From: Desulfobacterales bacterium RIFOXYA12_FULL_46_15 | Lineage (GTDB): Bacteria > Desulfobacterota > Desulfobacteria > Desulfobacterales > Desulfobacteraceae | Direction of reading: 5' to 3' | DNA: 43,216 nucleotides | Assembly: GCA_001799395.1 (NCBI GenBank) | Contig: MGTJ01000109.1 | Coordinates: 1-43,216 of the forward strand | In this document: positions 9,640 to 18,500 of the stretch, one piece after another | How the letters are laid out: every line of letters starts with the position of its first letter | How positions within the stretch are numbered: position 1 is the stretch's first letter | Notes under the pieces: model-generated | Database searches by the model: none | What the model saw: only the letters and a program-made list of their open reading frames with translations | Told to the model about the DNA's origin: nothing | Translations under genes and position numbers: made by a program

Positions 9640-10155
9640 ATGCCTGAATTCATCCCCTTGATATCTGAACAGGAAATACATGAACAGATTCAAAAAACCG
9701 GACAACGGATTTCTATTGACTATAAAACAAAAGACCTTGTTCTTGTAGGTATCCTGAAAGGATCATTTATTTTCCTTGCCGATCTTTCCCGAAGGATAAC
9801 CATAGACCATGAGATCGATCTGATCGGCGCTTCATCCTATCATGGGACAACTTCGACCGGCAATCTGGTATTTACCAAAAAGCCGGATCTGAATCTCGAA
9901 AACCGGGATGTCCTCCTGGTGGAAGATATCGTCGATACAGGCCAGACCCTGATCAAGATAATTGAATCCATTATTTCGTTAAACCCTCGTTCCATAAAAA
10001 TCTGTGCGCTGATTGACAAACATGAACGGCGTAATGTAAAAATTGATGTGGATTATTCATGTTTTTCGCTTGAAAAAGGGTTTATTGTCGGGTATGGACT
10101 GGACTATAATGAAAAATATAGAAACCTTCCTGCCATCTATGACCTGAAACTTTAG
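9640..10155 (+). CDS. hpt: Hypoxanthine phosphoribosyltransferase
   Basis: 171 residues. The PRPP-binding motif DVLLVEDIVDTGQTL lies near residue 90-104, with the upstream LVGILKGSFIFLADLSR flexible-loop region and the C-terminal GFIVGYGLDYNEKYRNLP purine-binding stretch, all diagnostic for Hpt. Known role: purine salvage, converting hypoxanthine (and guanine) plus PRPP to the nucleotide. It starts 8 bp after the dnaJ-like stop, so the two are probably translated from one message. Confidence 0.95.
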   Translation: MPEFIPLISEQEIHEQIQKTGQRISIDYKTKDLVLVGILKGSFIFLADLSRRITIDHEIDLIGASSYHGTTSTGNLVFTKKPDLNLENRDVLLVEDIVDTGQTLIKIIESIISLNPRSIKICALIDKHERRNVKIDVDYSCFSLEKGFIVGYGLDYNEKYRNLPAIYDLKL

Positions 10156-10188
10156 GAAACCTTAAAACTTCAGAATAAGAGGAACCCA

Positions 10189-11685
10189 ATGATTATTACC
10201 TGTAATCAGTGCTCAACAAGTTTCAATCTTGACGCTGCTCTTGTCAAGACAAACGGTTCAAAAGTTCGTTGCAGTGTCTGCAAAAATATTTTTACAGCCT
10301 ATCCATTGCCCCGGAAACCGGAACAGGCCGGTGAAACACAGCCGGATGGCATTCCTGAATCAGCCCCGGCTCCTGACGACATTTCCGGTTTTGAAATGGA
10401 AGACAATGATTTTTCTTTTGAAGAAAATGATTTTGATCTGAATGCCGGTAATGGGGAAAAAATACCGGACGAAAAAGAATTTGAGTTTGAAACAGAAGAT
10501 ATTTTAATTGATGTTGATGAACAAAAAGACGCTGATGTTGATGGAATTGAATTTGAACCCATGAAAGCTGAGCCTGAAGAATTAACGCTCAGCATGGAGG
10601 AAAGCGAACCAGACCTCCATATTGAAAAGGGGACGGATATTCTTGCAGATAATTTTAATGATACGGATTCGCATGGGCAAGAAGAAACTCTTACAAAGGA
10701 AGAAGGAATAAATGCAGTAGAAGAAGAAAAAGCAGAGTTTGAGCTTGAATTTGATATGGACGATGATCCAGCCGGTAACGCTGATCAATTTCCCCTTAAA
10801 ATCGTACAGGAACCCGAAGATCAGGAAGATGTGCTGGCCCTTGAAGACACAGAAGATAAAGGTTTTAATGAGCTTGATGAAATAGTGCTGGAAGATGATT
10901 TTTCAGACTATGATGAAGTGTTGGCACAGGAAACCGACCCCCATGAGGCTTCAGAGGCTTCAGAGGCTTCAGAAGATGCAGAAGATGCAGAAGATGCAGA
11001 AGATGCAGAAGAAAAATTCGAAAAAGATATTCAGGGACAAGAAACAATAGAAGCAAGATCTTTGATTGAAAAAGTGACGCCCTTGATGGATTTACCGGAA
11101 AGATCTTTAAGAAAGGAGAAAAAGCCTCTGATCAGCCTTCCTCTTCTGATGCTTCTCCTGATCTTTTTTCTAACGGCCGGGGCCTATATTACCAGCATCC
11201 TGACCGGATACAAAATCCCTCATCTTTCCGACGTTAACATCCCTTTCTTTGAAAAATATCTGAAAAAAACCGCTCCTGCTGCAACGGAGCCAAAACCGTT
11301 CCCCAGTGAAAACAGCGTAAACGGAAGATTTGTTTCCAACACCGGCAGCGGACCTCTGTTCGTCATTACCGGGCGTGTGGACAACCCATCCGGTATTGCG
11401 TTAAGCCATATCGAAGTTCAAGGGACCTTATCCACAAAAGAGATACCGGTTGCCAAGACAAAAAATGTGTTCTGCGGGAATATCATAACAGAAGAAATGT
11501 TGAAATCAGGCAATTTAGAAGAAATGATGAAACTTCTTGAAATCAGGGAAGGTGCCCATAACTCCAATGTGGATATTAAACCTGGTGCGGGTGTCCCTTT
11601 TATGATCGTATTTTCCGATCTCCCTGAAAAACTACAGAATTTTAATGTCAAGGTGGTAGGGTTTGATAAAACAGCCGGTAAATAA
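10189..11685 (+). CDS. MJ0042-type zinc-ribbon, single-pass membrane protein (DUF3426-like C-terminus)
   Basis: 498 residues. A zinc ribbon with Cys5/Cys8 and Cys28/Cys31 opens the protein. It is followed by about 280 very acidic, low-complexity residues with a short tandem repeat (EAS x3, then EDA x4), a single transmembrane helix at about 314-336 (LISLPLLMLLLIFFLTAGAYI), and a beta-rich C-terminal domain (FVITGRVDNPSGIALSHIEVQGTL...) of DUF3426 type, predicted outside the membrane. The topology would place the zinc ribbon in the cytoplasm. These proteins are common in delta-like proteobacteria, but their role is unknown. ATG follows aagaggaaccca. Confidence 0.85.
   Translation: MIITCNQCSTSFNLDAALVKTNGSKVRCSVCKNIFTAYPLPRKPEQAGETQPDGIPESAPAPDDISGFEMEDNDFSFEENDFDLNAGNGEKIPDEKEFEFETEDILIDVDEQKDADVDGIEFEPMKAEPEELTLSMEESEPDLHIEKGTDILADNFNDTDSHGQEETLTKEEGINAVEEEKAEFELEFDMDDDPAGNADQFPLKIVQEPEDQEDVLALEDTEDKGFNELDEIVLEDDFSDYDEVLAQETDPHEASEASEASEDAEDAEDAEDAEEKFEKDIQGQETIEARSLIEKVTPLMDLPERSLRKEKKPLISLPLLMLLLIFFLTAGAYITSILTGYKIPHLSDVNIPFFEKYLKKTAPAATEPKPFPSENSVNGRFVSNTGSGPLFVITGRVDNPSGIALSHIEVQGTLSTKEIPVAKTKNVFCGNIITEEMLKSGNLEEMMKLLEIREGAHNSNVDIKPGAGVPFMIVFSDLPEKLQNFNVKVVGFDKTAGK
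10945..11007 (+). repeat. In-frame 9-nt tandem repeats encoding acidic tripeptides
   Basis: Three copies of gaggcttca (10945-10971) are directly followed by four copies of gaagatgca (10972-11007), coding EAS x3 and EDA x4 inside the acidic linker of the zinc-ribbon protein. Because the units are 9 nt, copy-number change would keep frame and only alter linker length. Confidence 0.9.
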
Positions 11686-11694
11686 AAATACATA

Positions 11695-11722
11695 TTGACA
11701 ATGGAAGCTTTCTTGTGATACT
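11695..11722 (+). promoter_or_regulatory. Sigma-70 promoter for tRNA-Met
   Basis: TTGACA at 11695-11700, a 16-bp spacer, then GATACT at 11717-11722 preceded by TG plus one base (extended -10). The expected start is near 11730, about 14 nt before the tRNA. The perfect -35 box begins 10 bp after the stop of the zinc-ribbon gene. Confidence 0.65.
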
Positions 11723-11743
11723 TTTGCCGGGTTTTTGGTTCAT

Positions 11744-11820
11744 GGCGACGTAGCTCAGCTGGTCAGAGCATGCGGCTCATATCCGCAGGGTCCGGGGTTC
11801 AAGTCCCTGCGTCGCTACCA
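11744..11820 (+). tRNA. tRNA-Met (anticodon CAT)
   Basis: A 77-nt cloverleaf with encoded CCA. The acceptor is GGCGACG/CGTCGCT with a G-U closing pair, the D arm is GCTCAGCTGGTCAGAGC, the anticodon stem TGCGG/CCGCA holds loop CTCATAT (anticodon CAT), and the T arm has TTCAAGT. The acceptor end pairs, and the anticodon stem lacks the three stacked G-C pairs of initiator tRNA, so elongator Met is favoured. A tRNA-Ile2 with lysidine-modified CAT cannot be fully excluded by eye. Confidence 0.93.
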
Positions 11821-11829
11821 AGTCTATAC

Positions 11830-11875
11830 AAAGGCCGGTAGTCATGGCATCCCAACATGATTACCGGCCTTTTTG
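11830..11875 (+). terminator. Rho-independent terminator after tRNA-Met
   Basis: Inverted repeat aaaggccggtagtcatg (11830-11846) pairing with catgattaccggccttt (11856-11872, one G-U pair) over a 9-nt loop, then a T-run. It ends 24 bp before the stop of the convergent TonB receptor gene and may serve both strands, since the stem starts with an A-run. Confidence 0.85.
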
Positions 11876-11898
11876 TCAGATCTCTTATATTGTGTGCC

Positions 11899-14031
11899 TT
11901 AAAATTTTACACCCATTGTGACGAGAATTTCAAAGGGGTCGCCAAGAGTGCCTTTATCTGCCCAGGTATTGTTTACATAAGTGGGATAGAGATATTCATT
12001 GTTCAGGATATTGGAACCCCGGATGTTCAGGTATACCCCTTTATCGAACAGGTCGTTGAATCTCAGGTTTGCACCAAGGAGAAAATGACCGTCCACTGAT
12101 TGGCCGATCCTTCCCCCGGCCCCGCCGTTTAAAGCAGCATTCCATTCAGTTTCCATTTCATCTACATAGGTTCCGGTTAGTGCAAAACTTATGGTACCTG
12201 TAAAATCGTAGGATAATTTTGCATATCCAAGAAGATGCGGGGAATAGGCAACCTCTATGTGTCCATACCCGTCCCGTTGATCTTCAGTGTCCTGATATGT
12301 CAGGCTGAAATCTGCATGGAATTTTTCACAGGGATTTGTAAGAATGGACAATTCGGCGCCATTGGTGACAAGTTTTCCGCCATTGGAAGAATATTGCACA
12401 AGCTGATTTCCAACCAGGGAATTGTTCCTGACGATCAGCCGGTCCAAGGTATTGTGAAACACGGATAAATTGGCGGTTATTTTTGATGAAGGAACCGTCA
12501 TGTAATTAAGTTCAAAGGTTTCTATTTCTTCCGGCTCAAGGTTTGGCCGGCCGCTTACAAACTGGTCCCTGTTCTGAAAAAAGGAAGGTCTTGCAATGGC
12601 CTGACTGTAAAGAAATTTGAATACATTCTGATCATTATATGAATAGATGGCGGCAAGGCTGGGAATGAGATCGATATCATCTTCATCATATTCACGTTGC
12701 GTAAGCGTATTAGCCGGCTGCCCCGGCTTATTGTCATGAATCATGGTATAACCAAGCAATTTCTCAGCCCTGAGTCCGCCAACCAGCCTGAATTTTTCAT
12801 TCAGCAAATAATTCATCTGTGTAAAGGCAGCTAAAAGCTCAATATCATCTGTTGTGGTATCATCATAAATGAGATTGAAAATATTGACATCGGCATGAAA
12901 TTCCGGATCTTTGGTCATTTTATAATATAAACCTGTGGTAACCAGGAAATCATCTGTAACATTAATAAAAGAATTGGCCTCAAACTCATACATATCGGCT
13001 TCACCGCTCGTTTCTCCGGCATCACTGCCTGTAAATACGGCTGAAGTGATATCCCAATCCAAATCAAATGAAAAATGGTGATAGATCATTTTTGTATCAA
13101 TCCTGACCGCTTCACTGATCTGATTCTCATATCCGACCGCAATTTTGGCTGAATCACGGTTGTAGGCACTTCCTTCTGAAACGGCAGGTCTGAAAATGGC
13201 TGCCTCATCCGTACTTTGATTAAACATCATATCTGTATAAAAATGTTTATATTTTCCTGAGAATATGAAATTTTTTGAATCCCGTTCAAGCCTTTCCTTG
13301 GTGGTATTATTTGAAGAATTAATACCCCAGAAGGTTAACGCAGACATGTCGGTCACCATTTTATCCCAATCCTGATCCGGCCCGTCAGTTGCTGAATACC
13401 CGGCGCTTAAAGAATATTTGAATTCTCCTTCAGTTTCTGAAATCTTTGCAACAGCTCTTTCTGCCATATTTCCGTAGGAAACAGAGGCCAGGGATGTTCC
13501 ATCATAGGAATCGTTGGTAATGATATTAATGGCACCAAAAAAAGCGCCCTGGCCATACATGACAGACATCGGACCCCTGACCACTTCAATTCTGTCAATG
13601 GCTTCTACGGGAATATTGAAATTAGCCATAACATTGAAATCAAACACACCTTCAGCCTGGGAAACACCATTTACAAGAAAAATGATATTCCGGGGCGTTC
13701 CGGAATAAAAACCGCGAACCCCATAAGTTTTCCGGTATGCGCCCAGGTCATCAATGACATACATGCCAGGAACATTTTCAAGAATTTCCTCCAGGCTCAT
13801 ATAGCCGTATTTTTCAATGTCCTTTCTGGTGATGATAACGGCACTGGCCGGGATATCTGCAATTCGTTCCTCTTTTTTTCCGGCTGTGATGATCTTTACA
13901 TTCAGCATTTCCTCAATTGACATGTTTAAGATATCTTCCGGAGCAATGGATTTTTTATCCCTGGCAAAAAGCGGATAATCCTCAAAGCCCACAAGAATAA
14001 ACAAAATCAATACAATCTTTAAGTACTTCAT
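11899..14031 (-). CDS. TonB-dependent outer-membrane receptor
   Basis: 710 residues. There is a signal peptide (about 1-24, ending near FAR). A short N-terminal stretch (ILNMSIEEMLNVKI) precedes the plug domain (about 50-165: IPASAVIITRKDIEKYGYMSLEEILENVPG, YGVRGF, IDRIEVVRGPMSVMYGQGAFFGAINIITN). A 22-strand-type beta barrel follows to the terminal GVKF, where a C-terminal Phe is typical of BAM substrates. Ligand unknown: siderophore, cobalamin, metal complex or glycan are all possible. It lies 138 bp downstream of the NRPS-PKS/ACP/KAS III genes on the same strand, so uptake of that product or a metal complex of it is a reasonable guess. Its ATG follows aaggacctcatcaaa. Confidence 0.92.
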   Translation of the reverse strand: MKYLKIVLILFILVGFEDYPLFARDKKSIAPEDILNMSIEEMLNVKIITAGKKEERIADIPASAVIITRKDIEKYGYMSLEEILENVPGMYVIDDLGAYRKTYGVRGFYSGTPRNIIFLVNGVSQAEGVFDFNVMANFNIPVEAIDRIEVVRGPMSVMYGQGAFFGAINIITNDSYDGTSLASVSYGNMAERAVAKISETEGEFKYSLSAGYSATDGPDQDWDKMVTDMSALTFWGINSSNNTTKERLERDSKNFIFSGKYKHFYTDMMFNQSTDEAAIFRPAVSEGSAYNRDSAKIAVGYENQISEAVRIDTKMIYHHFSFDLDWDITSAVFTGSDAGETSGEADMYEFEANSFINVTDDFLVTTGLYYKMTKDPEFHADVNIFNLIYDDTTTDDIELLAAFTQMNYLLNEKFRLVGGLRAEKLLGYTMIHDNKPGQPANTLTQREYDEDDIDLIPSLAAIYSYNDQNVFKFLYSQAIARPSFFQNRDQFVSGRPNLEPEEIETFELNYMTVPSSKITANLSVFHNTLDRLIVRNNSLVGNQLVQYSSNGGKLVTNGAELSILTNPCEKFHADFSLTYQDTEDQRDGYGHIEVAYSPHLLGYAKLSYDFTGTISFALTGTYVDEMETEWNAALNGGAGGRIGQSVDGHFLLGANLRFNDLFDKGVYLNIRGSNILNNEYLYPTYVNNTWADKGTLGDPFEILVTMGVKF

Positions 14032-14076
14032 TTTGATGAGGTCCTTCCAGTCGTCAAAACATTCATAGCAGAATAG

Positions 14077-14099
14077 TAAAAATCCTCTAATTTTGAGGA
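14077..14099 (-). terminator. Weak hairpin plus T-run between KAS III and receptor genes
   Basis: On the minus strand, tcctc-aaaatta-gagga (14099-14083) is followed by tttttac. The stem is only 5 bp, so it could be a weak terminator or attenuator that partly separates the receptor from the biosynthetic genes. Function is speculative. Confidence 0.3.
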
Positions 14100-14169
14100 C
14101 GCTATCAAATAAAATATCCCTTGGTCAACTGTTTTTTATCCATATGCGTAAGAAACCAAGCTTTGGGGG

Positions 14170-15207
14170 TTATATTTCAAGAATTGCGGTTCCCCATGAA
14201 AACCCGGAACCAAATCCGGAGATCAGGACCCTGTCTTCTGACTTGATGATTTCCTGATCCAGGGCTTCCCTGAGAGCCATGGGGATCGAGGATGAGGATG
14301 TATTACCGATATACTGGTAATTCCTAAAATTCTTCTCAGGCGGAATCCTAAGAAGCCTTTGTAATGAATCTAAAATGAGTTTGCTGCCCTGGTGAAAGAC
14401 AAACAGGTCAATATCATCCATGGATAAATGATTACGGTTTAAAAGCATTCTGACCTGTCTTGGGATATGAGATCCGACCTGGGCCATCAATCTTTTTCCA
14501 TCCAGGGACAGATTCTCCGGGGTCCTGATATTACCGCTCTCATCAATGGTCTGTCTTTTTGTTTCTTCGGAAACCGGCATCCTGCAAAGACCGGCAGGGA
14601 TATAAACGGCATCATAAGCTTTTCCCATGGCTCCGAAATCCATGTCAATAATCCCTCTGGAAGATTGAGAGGCACTCACCCAGGTTGCAGAAGCACCATC
14701 ACTGAACAAGGGTTTACAGGCCCTGTCCTGGTCATGAATAAATTTGGTCAAAGACTCGGCCGTTACAATCAGAATGTTTTTTGCTACGCCTGTGGCGATA
14801 AGCCCCTTTGCCACAGCCAGGGAATATACAAAGCCGGAACAGGCCAAACCGATATCCAGACAGAAAACAGTATGGGGGAAATTCAATTCTTTATGCAGGA
14901 TATAGCTGTTTTGGGGAAACAGATAATCCGGTGTAGTGGTACAAAAAAGGATACTGTCTATTTTTTCATATAGCCCAGGATTCTGGTCAAACAATTTGTT
15001 GCAGGCCAGAACGCCCATATCCAATGACGTTTCCTTGGCATCTGAAACCCTGCGGGTTAAAACGCCGGTTTTATCTTCTATTTTTTCCATGTCCCAGCCC
15101 TGGTTCAGGGCTGACAAATCAGCACTGGTAAGTCTGTTTTGAGGCAGGTAACAGGCAATATCATTGATTTTCATTCTCATCTGAAACGAGCAAGGTAATA
15201 TCTCCAT
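14170..15207 (-). CDS. FabH-like ketoacyl-ACP synthase III, accessory to the NRPS-PKS
   Basis: 345 residues with the complete KAS III catalytic triad: Cys123 (DIGLACSGF), His272 (VFHQGSK) and Asn302 (YIGNTSSSS). The GxGSGxSWGxxxL end motif is present. The start ATG overlaps the ACP stop by one base (TGATG), indicating translational coupling; internal ATGs at residues 10 and 12 are alternatives with poorer ribosome sites. Known for the family: decarboxylative condensation of acyl-CoA with malonyl-ACP, or acyl transfer. Away from fab genes and coupled to an ACP and NRPS-PKS, it more likely builds or loads the acyl starter, or transfers an acyl group to the product, than serving housekeeping fatty acid synthesis. 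Confidence 0.85.
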   Translation of the reverse strand: MEILPCSFQMRMKINDIACYLPQNRLTSADLSALNQGWDMEKIEDKTGVLTRRVSDAKETSLDMGVLACNKLFDQNPGLYEKIDSILFCTTTPDYLFPQNSYILHKELNFPHTVFCLDIGLACSGFVYSLAVAKGLIATGVAKNILIVTAESLTKFIHDQDRACKPLFSDGASATWVSASQSSRGIIDMDFGAMGKAYDAVYIPAGLCRMPVSEETKRQTIDESGNIRTPENLSLDGKRLMAQVGSHIPRQVRMLLNRNHLSMDDIDLFVFHQGSKLILDSLQRLLRIPPEKNFRNYQYIGNTSSSSIPMALREALDQEIIKSEDRVLISGFGSGFSWGTAILEI

Positions 15208-15512
15208 CAGGGGTTCAGCCCTTCTTTTTTTATCATCTCCGTTAAATATTCCGCAAGCCGGCCGGCGTTACCGAAAGGTCCGTCAGGCTCAAAATTTTCT
15301 TCATCCGACGAAATACTGATGAACATGCCGAGGGTATTATCCATCCATTCTTCAATCGCATTGATCAGATCCAGAAAAGCCATTGAATCCAATTGCGATG
15401 ACTCGCCGATAATAACGGTCTCCTCAGATACTTCAAGACCCAGCCCCTCTTCCTGGTTGATTCTTTCCAGAATCTCAAGAATCATATGACTTATTGTTTC
15501 TCTTTTAATCAT
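15207..15512 (-). CDS. Stand-alone acyl carrier protein-like
   Basis: 101 residues from the ATG at 15512, which has aaagg 5 nt upstream; a GTG directly before it is an alternative. The 4'-phosphopantetheine site is the Ser in SQLDSMAFLDLI (Ser43), followed by a helix-III-like region and a longer-than-usual acidic insert (SSDEENFEPDG). Predicted to carry an acyl or malonyl group for the overlapping KAS III and possibly to donate to the NRPS condensation domain in trans. It starts 15 nt after the NRPS-PKS stop. It could also be a divergent PCP, but no partner A domain is free. Confidence 0.78.
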   Translation of the reverse strand: MIKRETISHMILEILERINQEEGLGLEVSEETVIIGESSQLDSMAFLDLINAIEEWMDNTLGMFISISSDEENFEPDGPFGNAGRLAEYLTEMIKKEGLNP

Positions 15513-15527
15513 CACAGCCTTTAATTT

Positions 15528-18500
15528 TTACCGGTTGATATTTAATAAATCCCTAATATGCCGTTTCATCTGTCTGGCCATCACATTTACATTGGGTGCA
15601 CTGTTCATGGTGATATGATTGCCCGGAACCGTGTAGACGTTCGCACCTGTTTCAGCCAGGGGCAGCCAGGCCATTTCAGCGTGAGCATCATAGTCTTCAA
15701 GCGGTTCATTTGCCCTGAAAAACATCAGAAAACTCATGATCGGGCCGGGAGTATATCTGCGCATGGCTTCCACATGGATTTTGATCATATTGATAAAATC
15801 GCTTGAGAACCGGTCCGGAATCATGTCCCCTTTATTTTGAGCCTGCGCTTTTTGAATAATACAGTCGATCTGGCGGTTTGGATCATCTTCGAATCCATAC
15901 AATTCTTTTTCCAGGTTTCCTGCAGAATCAAGGATATTGGGAAAGAGCCGGCACAGGATCTGGGCATTGCTCTTTACAGGCGGCACCATATGGCCTGGGC
16001 CGGGAGTGTCTGCCATATAGATGAATTCAATCTTGTGGCCTCTTTTGATGAGCTGTTGAGCCGCCTCATAGGCTACCATTCCGCCAAATGAAGACCCTCC
16101 AAGCCAATAGGGGCCTTTTTTCTGGATTTTCATTATCTGATCTACATGATGCGCTGCTATTTCTTCTATGGATTCCAGGGGCCTGTCGTTCCCGTGAAGT
16201 CCTTTTGCCTCAATGCCGTATATGGCATTGGGAATATTAAGGGCATGAACCAGATCAAGATAAAAATACAAATGCCCTGCCCCGGGATGGCATAAAAAAA
16301 GGGCTGGAGACAAACAACCTTTTTTAAGCTCGACAATATATTCCGATGCAGCCCTTGGGTCTGTTTTAAGGGATTTTGAGACTGACCGGTCACGGATATA
16401 CCGTGCCAGGCTGCCAATGGTTGAACAACTGATCAATATATTGGCGGACAGGTCGATATCAAATCTATCGCGCAATTGCTCCAGCATCATGACAGCGAGC
16501 AGGGAATCACCCCCTAGTTTAAAAAAATCATCTTGAACACTTAAATTGTGTAACCCGAGAAACTCTTCCCAGATATGGGCGACGGTCTTTTCAACAGTGT
16601 CGTTAAATTTTATAACCGGTTTGCTTTCCGGCTCATTATCGGAACCGGTATTTAAAGCCGGAAGATTTGCCGTCTCTTCAACCCAATATCGTTTTCGTTC
16701 AAAAGGATATGAAGGCAATGAAATAAAACCAGGGTTGCCCTGGTGGAGTTTTTCCCATTTAGGACAAAGCCCGTTGTTCCATAATACACCCACGGCATTC
16801 AGCAGAAAGGCTTTATCATCTGCAATCTCCCCGGGTGCCCGGACCGTTGGTAAAACCAGATGATCGCGCTGCCTGCCGGGATTCTGCAAGGCCAGGCTTG
16901 AAAGCGTTCTGCCTGGTCCTGTTTCAATCATGGCCATTTTGGGATAATGATCAAACAAGGTTGCAAGGCCATCTGAGAAATGTACCGGATTCCTCATCTG
17001 CAAAACCCAGTAGGATGGGTCTGTGGCCTGGGCTTTTGTCAACCAGGTGCCTGTTAAACTTGAAACAATAGGGATTTGAGGCGGATTCAAATGAAAACTG
17101 CTGAGAACGGTCCGGTATTTTTCCAGGATCGGGTCCAGCATCCCGGAATGAAACGCATGGGATATTTTAAGCGGGACCACAGGGATATTAAAATTCTTAC
17201 AGATACCCTTGAATTTTTCCATATCCTGTCCGGCTCCTGATACCACGGTTCTTAAAGGAGTGTTGACAGCGGCAATACAAATGCTTCCGAAAATCAATTC
17301 TTTTACCTTTTCTTTTGCACACCCCACGGACATCATCTTGCCTGCAGGAAGTTCCCGGATCAACAGTCCCCTTTGAACAACGGCATCCAACGCCTCTTCC
17401 AGGGAAAACACCTTGGCGATACACGCAGCCACATATTCCCCCAGGCTGTGACCGATCATCACATCCGGGTCAATCTCCCAGTGCATTAAAAGCCTTGCCA
17501 GGGCATATTCGAAAATAAACAAGGCCGGCTGGGTAATGGCGGTTTCAGATAAGGCATTGGTATCCCAGATGTTTTTACCTTTATTAAAAAGGTTAAACAT
17601 TTCAGCATTGATCCGGGAAATGATGTCAAGACATTCGTCTACCTGTTTTTTAAAGAAAGGCTCCCGGGAATAGAGATCCTTTCCCATATTCATGTATTGG
17701 GAGCCCTGCCCTGTAAACATAAAGACCACTGGAGGCCTTGTATTTTTTAAAAGATATTCGTGATCTTGTGTTTCAATGACGTAGGTGAGCTGTTCAATGG
17801 CACGTGCATTGGAATCGGCAACAAAAAATGTCCTGAAATCAAAATTTCTTCTGCCTTTCTGGAGAGTGTAGGCAATATCGGCAAGGTTTTTATATTGTTT
17901 TTGCTCCAGATGGCCTTTCAGATTACGGGCTGCCGTGATAAGGGCTGTCCGGGTCTTTGCGGAAATCGGGAAAATATGCCATCCGGGTTCGCCGGCATCT
18001 GACGGTGTAACATCCTCATATTCCTCTAAAATAGTATGGGCGTTGCAGCCGCCAAGCCCAAAGGAGCTGACCCCGGCTCTTCTGGGCAGTTTATCGGTTG
18101 TCCACGGTTTAAGTTTGGTATTGATATAAAACGGGGGATCTGAAAATTTGATATGGCTGTTGGGCTGTTCATAATGGATACTGGGCGGCAGCATTTTATG
18201 CTTGATGGCCAGGGCGGTTTTAATAACACCGGCCACACCCGAAGCAGTATCGGTGTGCCCGATATTTGCCTTGACCGCTCCAACGGCACAGGACCCTTTT
18301 TTCAAATGATATCCGCTGAACACGGTTTCCAATGCTGCGGTTTCAATGGGATCACCCACATTTGTGGCAGTTCCGTGGGCTTCAATAAAGGATATCTGTC
18401 CCGGGACCACGCCTGCATTGATCTGGGCGGACCTGATCACTTCTGCCTGTCCCGTAACTGAAGGGGCAGTGAATCCTGCCTTTCCGATCCCGTCGTTATT

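Noticed and set aside
10945-11007. CRISPR-like array
   Set aside because: Units are 9 nt, contiguous, in frame and without spacers; this is a coding microrepeat. No CRISPR array was seen in the window.
14170-15207. Housekeeping FabH
   Set aside because: The active site is intact, but there are no fab, plsX or acpP genes nearby and the start is coupled to an ACP that follows an NRPS-PKS, so a dedicated role is more likely.
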